Of a stretch of 64,000 bases of DNA, positions 8,880 through 16,437 are shown piece after piece. The notes below the pieces were generated by a model that was not told the origin of the DNA, ran no database searches, and was given only the letters and a program-made list of their open reading frames with translations. The stretch is from NCBI GenBank assembly GCA_003021085.1, contig PXRE01000033.1:62001-126000 (forward strand). The letters run 5' to 3'. The stretch comes from Halobacteriales archaeon QS_1_68_20 (lineage in GTDB: Archaea; Halobacteriota; Halobacteria; Halobacteriales; PXRE01). A program made the position numbers and the translations under genes. The stretch's first letter is position 1, and every line of letters starts with the position of its first letter.

Positions 8880-9535
8880 GTCGCTCGGAACTCCCCGATG
8901 GCCGGTCGTCAGCGCCCCCGACCACCGCGTTGCCGCTCGAACATCCGCTCGTCGGCCTCTCTCGGCGCCGGACGCTCCTCGGGATCGGCTACGTGGTGGG
9001 GACCGTCGTGCTGGTCGCCATCAGCGCGTGGCCGTACGAGGGTGGCATCTTCAATCCCCACACCGGCGTCGGCGGAATCGACGCGCTCCGGGCGCTGGTG
9101 ATCGTCCTCGCGGCCGCGTCGCTGACAGTCGCTCTGGCATACGCCGCCTGGAACGGGGGCCCAGCCCTGGCGCTTGCCATCCCCATCGCGCCGGTACTCG
9201 CGGGTGGCGCAGTCGCCGGTCGCCTGGTCCTCGAAGTCGACCTCGTGCTCGCGATGTGTGCCGGCGCTGCCGCCGCGGCGCTCGCCACGTACGCGACCGG
9301 CGTTCGGCGGACCGGACGCTGGCGACCACGTCCGTACCCGGGCCTGGCGGACGGCCTCACGATTGCGACGCCGGCGGCGGTCGTCGCCATCGTCGGCCTC
9401 GTCCGCGTCTCCCCCGTCGTCGGACCCCACGCACGGGACGCGCTCGTCGGCGCCGGAGTGCTCGCGGCGACCGCTGTCGCCGCCCTCCTCGTCCAGTGGG
9501 GTGTCTGGCTCCGTTCCGCCGTGGCAGACCGATAG
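8876..9535 (+). CDS. Six-helix membrane protein, partner of the Tat-exported protein
   Basis: 219 residues from a GTG that overlaps the preceding stop by four bases (GTGA). About six hydrophobic helices follow a polar N-terminus of some 35 residues, the first being GIGYVVGTVVLVAISAW. No catalytic motif is visible and I do not recognise the family. The tight overlap with the upstream exported protein suggests the two act together at the cell surface. The ORF-track start at 8669 is antisense-like extension. Confidence 0.72.
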   Translation: MSRSELPDGRSSAPPTTALPLEHPLVGLSRRRTLLGIGYVVGTVVLVAISAWPYEGGIFNPHTGVGGIDALRALVIVLAAASLTVALAYAAWNGGPALALAIPIAPVLAGGAVAGRLVLEVDLVLAMCAGAAAAALATYATGVRRTGRWRPRPYPGLADGLTIATPAAVVAIVGLVRVSPVVGPHARDALVGAGVLAATAVAALLVQWGVWLRSAVADR

Positions 9536-9559
9536 CCAGGAAAACCTCTCGCCAGCGAA

Positions 9560-9612
9560 GATTTATCCCCGATGGGGCGACCAGCCCCGCCGTGACCTGA
9601 CCGTCGCCGCGG
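9560..9612 (+). promoter_or_regulatory. Duplicated promoter-plus-leader block, copy 2
   Basis: Second copy of the block at 7254-7305: TATA-like GATTTATCC, then the identical 26 bases 9587-9612 at the expected transcript start. It follows the stop of the membrane protein and precedes the convergent gnd stop (9710), leaving about 120 bases without an ORF. A short RNA is possible. Confidence 0.5.
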
Positions 9613-9709
9613 GCCGACACGCGATAGTCCGGCACACCGGTCCGCGGATTCGCTCGCCACCGCCACCACGCCGTCGAGCGAGCAAAAACGCTCGTGCCGG
9701 CTGTCCGCC

Positions 9710-10618
9710 CTACTCGTCCCGGACGACCTCGTGACGGCCGAAGCCGTAGCGGAGCCGGTTGGCCACACGACGTGAGAACCGTCCTTCCCCCTCGCCGGTC
9801 GCCCGCGAACCGAACCGCTCGGAGAGGGCGCCGTAGACGAGTGGCATCGGCACTTCCTGTGCCAGCGCCTCCTGCACGGTCCACGTGCCCGTAGAGCCGC
9901 CGGCGACGTGGTCCGCTACGTCCCCGAGGTCGGTTCCCTCCTCGCGGAACGCTTCCTCGCACAGTTCCAGTAGCCACGAGCGGATCACGGCCCCGTTGTT
10001 CCACGTCCGGGCGACGGCTTCGAGGTCGAGGTCGTACCGGCCCTCCTGCAGAAGTTCGAACCCCTCGCCGTAGGCCTGCATGAGCGCGTACTCCACGCCG
10101 TTGTGGACCATCTTCACGTAGTGGCCGGCCCCGGACGGACCCATCCGGTCGTGGCCGCCCGGCCCCGTGGCGACTGCGTCGAAGACCGGCGTCAGTTCCT
10201 CGTAGGCCCACTCCGGGCCGCCGACCATCAGCGAGAAGCCCAGTTCCGCGCCGGCCGGGCCGCCGCTGGTGCCACAGTCGAGGTACGCCGCCGACGTCGA
10301 CTCCGCTCGCCGCACGGAGTCCTCGAAGTGGGAGTTGCCGCCGTCGACGACCACGTCTTCGCCGTCGAGGTGTGGCTCCAGTTCGTCCAGCGCCGCGTCG
10401 ACCGGATCACCGGCCGGGACCATCAGCCAGAGGCGTTTCTCGTCGCCGAGTCGCTCTGCGAGGTCCGGGATCGACTCGGCCGGCGTCGCGCCAGCGTCCA
10501 CGGTGGCCGCGACCGCGTCCTCGTCGACGTCGAAGGCCACTACGTCGTGGTCCGCGGCCAGGACCCGGTCGACGACGATGCGGCCCATGCGCCCGAGGCC
10601 GATGACGCCAAGTTCCAT
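9710..10618 (-). CDS. gnd: 6-phosphogluconate dehydrogenase (decarboxylating)
   Basis: 302 residues of the short-chain form used in haloarchaeal oxidative pentose phosphate metabolism: oxidises 6-phosphogluconate to ribulose 5-phosphate and CO2 with reduction of NAD(P)+. The Rossmann motif is at the N-terminus (LGVIGLGRMGR), followed by the substrate-binding GGNSHFEDS and DCGTSGG, and the catalytic Lys/Asn in HYVKMVHNGVEYALMQAY. Start chosen at MELGVIGL; the first eight residues of the track ORF precede it. It is followed by a sulfatase-fold gene on the same strand, 46 bases upstream of its start. Confidence 0.94.
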   Translation of the reverse strand: MELGVIGLGRMGRIVVDRVLAADHDVVAFDVDEDAVAATVDAGATPAESIPDLAERLGDEKRLWLMVPAGDPVDAALDELEPHLDGEDVVVDGGNSHFEDSVRRAESTSAAYLDCGTSGGPAGAELGFSLMVGGPEWAYEELTPVFDAVATGPGGHDRMGPSGAGHYVKMVHNGVEYALMQAYGEGFELLQEGRYDLDLEAVARTWNNGAVIRSWLLELCEEAFREEGTDLGDVADHVAGGSTGTWTVQEALAQEVPMPLVYGALSERFGSRATGEGEGRFSRRVANRLRYGFGRHEVVRDE

Positions 10619-10664
10619 ACGGGGCGGTCGGCGGGCGCGCAAGTAGGGGTTGCGGTTCGGGGCG

Positions 10665-12122
10665 TCAGCGGAGGTACCCGAGCCGTTCGAGCTGGGCCTC
10701 CCGCTCGTCGTCGATGGCGACCGACTCCTCGACCTCCGCGTGCTCGAACGACGCCAGCCAGTCGTCCAGCCGGTCGGACAGCGCCGCGACCCGTTCGGGG
10801 CGGTCCCCGGACAGGTCCCGTCGCTCGCCCGGATCCGCGTCGAGGTCGTGCAGTTCCGTCGAGCCGTCCGACCCGCGGACGAGTTTGTACTCGTCGGTGC
10901 GGATGGCCCGGAGCGACCGGTCGTACTGGTAGACGTGTTCGGGCAGGTCCCCCACGTGCCGTTCGAGCGCCTCCATGGTCGGCTGGGGCGCCACGTACTC
11001 GCTCACGACGAACTCCCGCGAGTCGGCGTCGGCGTCGGGGTGGAACGACCGACCCAGGAACTGCTCGCGGGCCTCGGGGACCTCGATGCCCGCCACGTCC
11101 AGTAGCGTCGGCGGGAGGTCCACGAGGCTGACGAGGTCGGTCAGTTCCTCGCCCCCGTCGAAGGCGCCGCCGCACAGCACGAGCGGGACGTGGATCAGCG
11201 AGTCGTACAGGCAGTACTGGTGGTCCATCATGCCGTGGTCACCGACGTTCTCGCCGTGATCGCCGACGACGACCAGGACGGTGTCGTCCCACTCGCCGGC
11301 CTCGATCAGCACCTCGCGCAACCGAGCGAGGTGCTCGTCGAACCAGGCGATTTCGGCGCGGTAGAGGCCACGGAGGATGCGGAGTTCCTGCTCGTCGAGG
11401 GTCACGTTCCCGGCGAGGTACTCCCACGGCTTCTGGGGGACCTCCAGCGCCTCGCGGTAGGAGACGCCCTCCGAGAGGTACTCGACCGCGTGGCGTTTCG
11501 GCGGTCGGTAGTCCAGGTGCGGTTCGATGTAGTTGGCGAACAAGAAGAACGGCCGGTGCTCGTCGCGGTCGTCCAGCCACTCCGCGATCCAGTCGGTCGT
11601 CCGGCCGCCGCCGCCCTCGGAGCGACCGCGGGCGACGTAGTGATAGAGGACGTTGGTGACGTTCGCGAGGGGATTGCCGTCGAACACCTCCCTGGCGAGC
11701 GCCCGGATCCGGCTCTCGCCGAGTACGTCGTCGACCTCGCCCAGCGCCGTCGAGGACTGGACGAGTTGCCACATCTGCCGGAACTGCTCGAACCCCCGGT
11801 CGAAGCCGCCCTCGACGCTCACCCAGGTGTTGTTGGACGCGCCGACCGTCTCGTAACCGGCGTCGCGGAACAGTCCCGGCAACGTCGGGAGGTCCCCGTC
11901 GAGACGTTCGTGGTCGGCGTGTGCGCCGTGCATCGACGATGGCGTTCCGGTGAACAGCGATCCGTGTGCGGGCAGCGTCCAGGGAGCCGTGGAGAACGCC
12001 CGCGTGGCGGTCGTCCCGTTCCGACGCAGTTCTGCGATGGTCGGCGCCACGTGCGGGTCGAATGCGTCGTCCGCGCGCGTGGTGTCCGCCACGACGAGGA
12101 CGACGTTCGGCTGGGGTACCAT
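10665..12122 (-). CDS. Sulfatase/phosphatase-superfamily hydrolase without the formylglycine motif
   Basis: 485 residues, alkaline-phosphatase superfamily. Metal ligands are visible in VVADTTRADD (Asp13) and in VVVGDHGENVGDHG, with GRSFHPDAD and a C-terminal DLDADPGERRDL typical of sulfatases. True sulfatases carry C/S-x-P-S-R; here the aligned stretch is TAPWTLPAHGSLFTG with Thr (about residue 49) in the nucleophile place. Thr is used by phosphoglycerol-transferase/phosphatase relatives, so the substrate may be a phosphoester and not a sulfate ester. No signal peptide is evident, so it is probably cytoplasmic. Confidence 0.85.
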   Translation of the reverse strand: MVPQPNVVLVVADTTRADDAFDPHVAPTIAELRRNGTTATRAFSTAPWTLPAHGSLFTGTPSSMHGAHADHERLDGDLPTLPGLFRDAGYETVGASNNTWVSVEGGFDRGFEQFRQMWQLVQSSTALGEVDDVLGESRIRALAREVFDGNPLANVTNVLYHYVARGRSEGGGGRTTDWIAEWLDDRDEHRPFFLFANYIEPHLDYRPPKRHAVEYLSEGVSYREALEVPQKPWEYLAGNVTLDEQELRILRGLYRAEIAWFDEHLARLREVLIEAGEWDDTVLVVVGDHGENVGDHGMMDHQYCLYDSLIHVPLVLCGGAFDGGEELTDLVSLVDLPPTLLDVAGIEVPEAREQFLGRSFHPDADADSREFVVSEYVAPQPTMEALERHVGDLPEHVYQYDRSLRAIRTDEYKLVRGSDGSTELHDLDADPGERRDLSGDRPERVAALSDRLDDWLASFEHAEVEESVAIDDEREAQLERLGYLR

Positions 12123-12298
12123 TGGCGGTATTGGTTATGATAGTAATTCGGAAAACGGTTTTGGTCAAACTATATTAGTCAAATACAGATGTTTATCTAA
12201 GTATATTAGAACAAACCCGGTCGTAACGGGGACGGAGATCCGTACCAGCAGGTCAGTATCGTCGCGGAACTCAACACGATCGGGTACCAAACGCGGGT

Positions 12299-12979
12299 AT
12301 GGGTGACGCCGACCGTGGCCCGCGAGTGACCGACCGCGAGATCCTGGCGGTGTTCGCCGAGATGGACGGGAACGTGCTCCACGACGAGGACGTGGCCGAC
12401 GAGTTGCCGCTCTCGAACGAACTGCTCGTCGACCGGCTGGACGACCTCGAAGAGCGAGGGCTGGTCGAGACGGCCGACGAGGACGTACCGGGTGAACGCT
12501 GGCGACTCACGGCCGCCGGCCAGCGGGCGGCCGACCTCCCCGAACCGGAGGTCGAGACTGACGTGGAGGCCCAGGCGGCGAAGACGACCGATTCGGCGAC
12601 GGCGACGCGCGAGGAGGAGACGCCGGAGTCGCCCCCGCCGGATCCACAGGAAGGCGAAGGCTCTCCGCCCGGCGATCCGTCGGCCCAGTTGCCCAGCGAG
12701 GTCCCCGGGCTGGAGGCGTTCGACCCGCCGGGTGACACCCGGCAGAAAGAGCGCCGCCGGGGCCTGGTCCGGCGGGCGTACGCCTACCTCCGGGAGCAGG
12801 GGGCGGCGACCCGCGAAAACTTCGTCGCCGACGTCTACTCGACGACGCCGGCCGACTACGAGGACCCGGACGACCGGTGGGAGCAGGTCGTCGGGCCGGG
12901 ACTGGAGACGCTGCCGACGGTCGAGAAGGACGGCGACGTGCGGCGGTTCGCCGGCGCGGACCAGGACGAATCGGGATGA
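12299..12979 (+). CDS. Winged-helix protein of unknown function
   Basis: 226 residues. The N-terminal ~70 residues look like a winged helix (VTDREILAVFAEMDG...LVDRLDDLEERGLVE). A disordered, acidic Pro/Ser/Glu-rich linker (about 85-140) leads to a second small folded domain at about 150-220 (RRAYAYLREQGAATRENFV), which also resembles a DNA-binding or protein-binding helical domain. A DNA-binding regulator is likely but the target is unknown. The stop at 12979 is directly followed by the next ATG (TGAGATG), so the two genes are probably co-translated. Confidence 0.8.
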   Translation: MGDADRGPRVTDREILAVFAEMDGNVLHDEDVADELPLSNELLVDRLDDLEERGLVETADEDVPGERWRLTAAGQRAADLPEPEVETDVEAQAAKTTDSATATREEETPESPPPDPQEGEGSPPGDPSAQLPSEVPGLEAFDPPGDTRQKERRRGLVRRAYAYLREQGAATRENFVADVYSTTPADYEDPDDRWEQVVGPGLETLPTVEKDGDVRRFAGADQDESG

Positions 12980-12980
12980 G

Positions 12981-13493
12981 ATGCTCCCGCCGGTCCACCT
13001 CGCCGTGGCGTACCTGCTGTACGCCGCGCTGGCCTGCTGGCGGACCGGCGACCCCCCGGGCGGTCGCGCGACGCTGGCGGCCATCGTCGGTGGGGCACTA
13101 CCCGACCTGATCGACCAGCCGCTGTTCTACGCCCTGGGTCTCTCGTCCACCCGGACGCTCGGGCACTCGCTACTGGTCGCAGTCCCCGTCTCGGTGCTGG
13201 CCCTCGTCCTGGCCCGGCGTGGGTGGGTTTCGACCGGCGTCGCCGTCGCGTTCGCGATGGGGTACCTCGCGCACCCGGCCGCGGACGCGCTCTGGCCGCT
13301 GGTCTACGGGGCGGGCGAGGAACTGGGATTCCTGCTGTGGCCGCTGTTGCACTCGCCGGATTATCCGAGTCAGCGGCCCCTGCTGTCGGTCGCGGGGACG
13401 ACCGTGACGACTACCTGGGCGGAAATTCCGTTGCTGGTAACGGTGCTGGTCGTCTGGTGGCGTGACGGCGCCCCGGGCGTCCGGCGGTGGTAG
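12981..13493 (+). CDS. DUF457/YdjM-like membrane-bound metal-dependent hydrolase
   Basis: 170-residue integral membrane protein with about four helices. The pattern ALPDLIDQPL near the first third, GHSLLVAV in the middle and YLAHPAADAL later places His/Asp residues at membrane interfaces, as in the DUF457 (YdjM, 'inner membrane-bound hydrolase') family. The reaction is unknown in the family. The ATG follows the upstream stop by one base; the track ORF's long N-terminus is a shadow of the upstream gene. Confidence 0.8.
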   Translation: MLPPVHLAVAYLLYAALACWRTGDPPGGRATLAAIVGGALPDLIDQPLFYALGLSSTRTLGHSLLVAVPVSVLALVLARRGWVSTGVAVAFAMGYLAHPAADALWPLVYGAGEELGFLLWPLLHSPDYPSQRPLLSVAGTTVTTTWAEIPLLVTVLVVWWRDGAPGVRRW

Positions 13494-13709
13494 TCAGACG
13501 CCGAGGACCCGGAGGAACTCGACGCCCGTGAACACGAACCAGGCCATCCAGGTGGTGAACGCGACGAGCGCGGCCGCGTACAGCGCCACCTGCGAGGAGA
13601 GCATCGAGGCGGCCCCGTAGGCGAGGGCGATCAGCAGCAACGCCGCCGCGTGGCGCTTCCACCCCTTGAGCGCGGCCACGAGCGCGACCCGGACCGGCAC
13701 GTCGGTCAT
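13494..13709 (-). CDS. Small two-helix membrane protein
   Basis: 71 residues with a basic N-terminus (ALKGWKRHAA) and two hydrophobic helices (about 20-38 and 42-62), ending in GVEFLRVLGV. No recognisable family. It is convergent with the DUF457 gene, the stops being adjacent, and divergent from the repeat region R2. Confidence 0.65.
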   Translation of the reverse strand: MTDVPVRVALVAALKGWKRHAAALLLIALAYGAASMLSSQVALYAAALVAFTTWMAWFVFTGVEFLRVLGV

Positions 13710-13840
13710 GTGGAATCCTCTACTACCGCGGGGGAAGTATCTTTAGATTCGCGGGGAGGGAGTGGGGGCGGTCACGAGATCTTCTCGGTTGGCGGTGACA
13801 GTAGGGGTGTCGTGGGAATCGGTCAGGGAACGTGGCGCGC

Positions 13841-14148
13841 GCTGGTGAGCGTGCCGAGCACCGCGAGGCCGCGAACCAGAGGCGCGCGAGGGACGAGGAG
13901 CGCAGCGGAGTGAGCACCGCAGTCGGTTGGGGAGGGTGTGGCCATCCCCAGGTCCAGTGGCAGCTAGTGTTCCCGGTTCGGGCAGGGTCGACGCTAGCGA
14001 CCACTTGGCCTGGGGGTTAACCTCACGCCTCCCCAGCCGTGCGGTCGCCACGAGCGGTGACCGCGCACCACCGTCAGAGACGAGCTCTCCCGAGCTCCCG
14101 CTCGAAGGCTCGCGGGAGCCTCGCGCGCATTGCTCGCGCGCGCCGTGA
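13841..14148. repeat. Mosaic intergenic repeat R2 (inverted pair)
   Basis: Within the 13710-14348 gap no gene is supported. Bases 13841-13877 (GTGAGCGTGCCGAGCACCGC...) are an inverted identical copy of 56577-56613 in R5. Bases 13924-13969 and 13992-14039 form an inverted pair of about 46 bases, the right arm reading GCTAGCGACCACTTGGCC and ending CTCCCCAGCCG. The same arms occur in R4 (37431-37476) and R6 (60119-60233). The rest, up to about 14148, is hairpin-forming GAGCTCTCCCGAGCTC-like sequence. The right end of the gap is AT-rich promoter DNA. Confidence 0.75.
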
Positions 14149-14244
14149 ACCAAATTCAGTCCGGCGAGAAACCCATCCGAATCACCCCTCTCACCGCGAC
14201 TTATAACCCCGATTCGGCCGAGACCTCCCATTTTTTTAAGTCGT

Positions 14245-14252
14245 TTATATAT
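14245..14252 (+). promoter_or_regulatory. TATA box of the DCC-family gene
   Basis: TTTATATA in an A/T-rich stretch (preceded by TTTTTTTAAG). It lies about 30 bases before the ATG at 14277 and about 100 before the preferred ATG at 14349. A transcript from it would begin close to 14277. Confidence 0.6.
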
Positions 14253-14348
14253 CCGAGTAACCTATATAACTCCCTCATGGCCCGCCTGCCACCCCACCGA
14301 CCGCTTCGCCCCCAAACCCTCAACCGCCTCCGCCCACAACCGCCGCGC

Positions 14349-14774
14349 ATGGAGGACCACCCGGTGTTGCTGTTCGACGGGGTTTGCAACCTCTGCAACG
14401 GGCTGGTCCAGTTCCTCATTGAGCGCGACGAGGACGCCGTCCTCCGGTTCGCACCGCTACAGTCCGACGTTGCCAGCGAGTTGCTGGATGACTGCGATCC
14501 CGACCCCGACGACCTGGACACGGTCGTCCTCGTCGCCGACGGCGAGTGCTACACGAAGTCCTCGGCGGCCCTCGGGGTGACGAAGTACCTCGGGTTCCCC
14601 TACCGGGTGCTCCACCTCCTCCGGTTTCTCCCCCGGCCCCTCCGGGGCTTCGGCTACGACGTGGTTGCCAACCGCCGGTACGACTGGTTCGGCCAGCGCG
14701 ACCAGTGCATGCTACCCTCGCCAGACGTCGCCGAGCGGTTCCTCGTGGAACCCCGCGCGGACCCGCGCGAGTGA
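14349..14774 (+). CDS. DCC-family thiol-disulfide oxidoreductase-like protein
   Basis: 141 residues starting MEDHPVLLFDGVCNLC. The DGVCNLCNG motif near the N-terminus and the distal YDWFGQRDQCMLP define the DCC (YuxK) family, predicted thioredoxin-fold proteins; the exact substrate is unknown. The promoter would place the transcript start near an in-frame ATG at 14277, which adds 24 Pro/Arg-rich residues (MARLPPHRPLRPQ). I prefer 14349 because the family starts there, but the longer form is possible. It converges on the lipase-maturation-factor gene. Confidence 0.85.
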   Translation: MEDHPVLLFDGVCNLCNGLVQFLIERDEDAVLRFAPLQSDVASELLDDCDPDPDDLDTVVLVADGECYTKSSAALGVTKYLGFPYRVLHLLRFLPRPLRGFGYDVVANRRYDWFGQRDQCMLPSPDVAERFLVEPRADPRE

Positions 14775-14850
14775 GCGGTCGCCGAACCGGGCGGTCGCGG
14801 GACCGTCGTCTCGCCCTGACGGCCTCGACCGGCGGGTGCCCGCGAAGCGG

Positions 14851-16365
14851 TCAATCGGCCGTCCACTCCGGCGGCGACTCCGGCAAGGCGTCCGCCCAGC
14901 CCAGTCGCTCCAGGTTCAGCCGCGACCGGGCGTCCGAGACCGAGACCGGCCGGAGGTACGTGCCGACGCGCTCGCGGTCCCACCAGCGACCTTCGCCCGG
15001 GTCCGCGAACCGGTAGCGGTACCGCACGACGCGGACCGACTCCGGCGGATCGTCCGGGAAGGGGTCGTGCTGGAGCAGTGGCTTCGTCCCGTCGTCGCCG
15101 GCCAGCAGTTTCGCCACGAGGTGCAACAGCCAGGGGTGGGCCCGCGGCGTCGTCGACATCGCCGCGAACCAGAGTTGCCAGCCCAGTCGGTGGTGGTACG
15201 GCGCGATCTGTTGCGGTCGCTGCTCGGGGTCGGTCGGCTTGCCGGGAAACTCGTAGGTCCGCCAGTCCGCGTCCGGGCCAGGATCGGGGTCGTCGGTGCC
15301 CTGGATCACCAGCTCGTTCCGGGTCCGGGTAATCGACCCGAACGCCCCGTAGGTGTTGACCAGGTGCAAGGGATCGAACGCCGCGTTCATCGCCTGGCCG
15401 TCGGAGATCAGGTTCCGCACGGGGTAGTAGCTCAGCGCGATCACCAACAGCGCCACCGCCCAGGTGGCCACCTCGAAGGCGAACGGAACCGGGGCGGCAG
15501 TGGCCGCCCCGACTGGCAACAGCCACGTCAGCAGGGGGTCCCCGAACAGGGCGAACGCCTGCACGGCGGTCAGCAGGTTCAGCCACGCGAAGTTGCCGGT
15601 CAGCATCAGCCACCCCTGGAAGCCGACGGTGGCGGCCCCCGCCACGGCCGCGACCGGTTGCGGCGCGAAGTACAGGAACGGGACCGCCAGTTCGACGGCG
15701 TGGTTGACGGCCACGCCCAGCCTGTGGAACGGCCCCGGCAGGCGATGCGCCAGCCGACTCGCCGGGTTGGGCATCGGCTGGGTCTCGTAGTGGTAGTCCA
15801 GGCAGGTCAGGTCCCGCCAGCAGGGGTCCCCGCGAATCTTGATCAGCCCCGCGCCGAGCATGTTCCGGAACAGCAGCCACCGGAACAGCCAGATCAGGAC
15901 CAGCGGCGTCGCCGTCGCAACGGGGCCGAGAAAGACCGCGAGAAAACCCGTCTCCAGCAGCATCGACTCCCAGCCGAAGCCGTAGAACGACTGGCCGGCG
16001 TTGACGAACGAGAGGTACAGCACCCACAGCAGTCCCCACAGCAGGACGTGGCCCACGAGCGCCAGTTCCGGCGCGGGGGCCAGGCGGGTCGGCGCACCGG
16101 CGAGCGCCAGCACCGACAGGCCGACCCCGGCCCAGGCCGCGGCACCGATCACCCGGTCGTCGGGGAAGAAGTAGAACAGACTCGGCCGCTCGCGGAACCG
16201 GCGGCGCTCGCGGTAGTCCGACAGCGGCAGCAGGCCGTCCTCGCCGGCCAGCGGGCGGAACTGGCCGGCCGCGACGACGAACGCGATCAGGTAGACGACC
16301 GCGACGCCCTTCAGCAGCGCCACCTTCGCCAGCCAGTAGGACCCCGGGTCCCACGGCCCGATCAT
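14851..16365 (-). CDS. Lipase maturation factor (LMF1)-like membrane protein
   Basis: 504 residues. The first ~330 hold multiple TM helices, with the family-typical NAGQSFYGFGWESMLLETGF and the loop GDPCWRDLTCLDYHYETQP carrying conserved Cys and aromatic residues. The soluble C-terminal part begins near VNTYGAFGSITRTRNE and includes YHHRLGWQLWFAAM. In vertebrates LMF1 assists lipase folding in the ER; the prokaryotic role is unknown. The convergent DCC-family neighbour is also a predicted redox protein, so a joint role in envelope protein or lipid handling is possible, as inference only. Confidence 0.88.
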   Translation of the reverse strand: MIGPWDPGSYWLAKVALLKGVAVVYLIAFVVAAGQFRPLAGEDGLLPLSDYRERRRFRERPSLFYFFPDDRVIGAAAWAGVGLSVLALAGAPTRLAPAPELALVGHVLLWGLLWVLYLSFVNAGQSFYGFGWESMLLETGFLAVFLGPVATATPLVLIWLFRWLLFRNMLGAGLIKIRGDPCWRDLTCLDYHYETQPMPNPASRLAHRLPGPFHRLGVAVNHAVELAVPFLYFAPQPVAAVAGAATVGFQGWLMLTGNFAWLNLLTAVQAFALFGDPLLTWLLPVGAATAAPVPFAFEVATWAVALLVIALSYYPVRNLISDGQAMNAAFDPLHLVNTYGAFGSITRTRNELVIQGTDDPDPGPDADWRTYEFPGKPTDPEQRPQQIAPYHHRLGWQLWFAAMSTTPRAHPWLLHLVAKLLAGDDGTKPLLQHDPFPDDPPESVRVVRYRYRFADPGEGRWWDRERVGTYLRPVSVSDARSRLNLERLGWADALPESPPEWTAD

Positions 16366-16437
16366 CCTGGTCGGAGGGACGGCCGCGCGTGAAAAAGGCC
16401 TGACGGGTCCCGGTGATGGGACCTCGCACGTCCAGCG

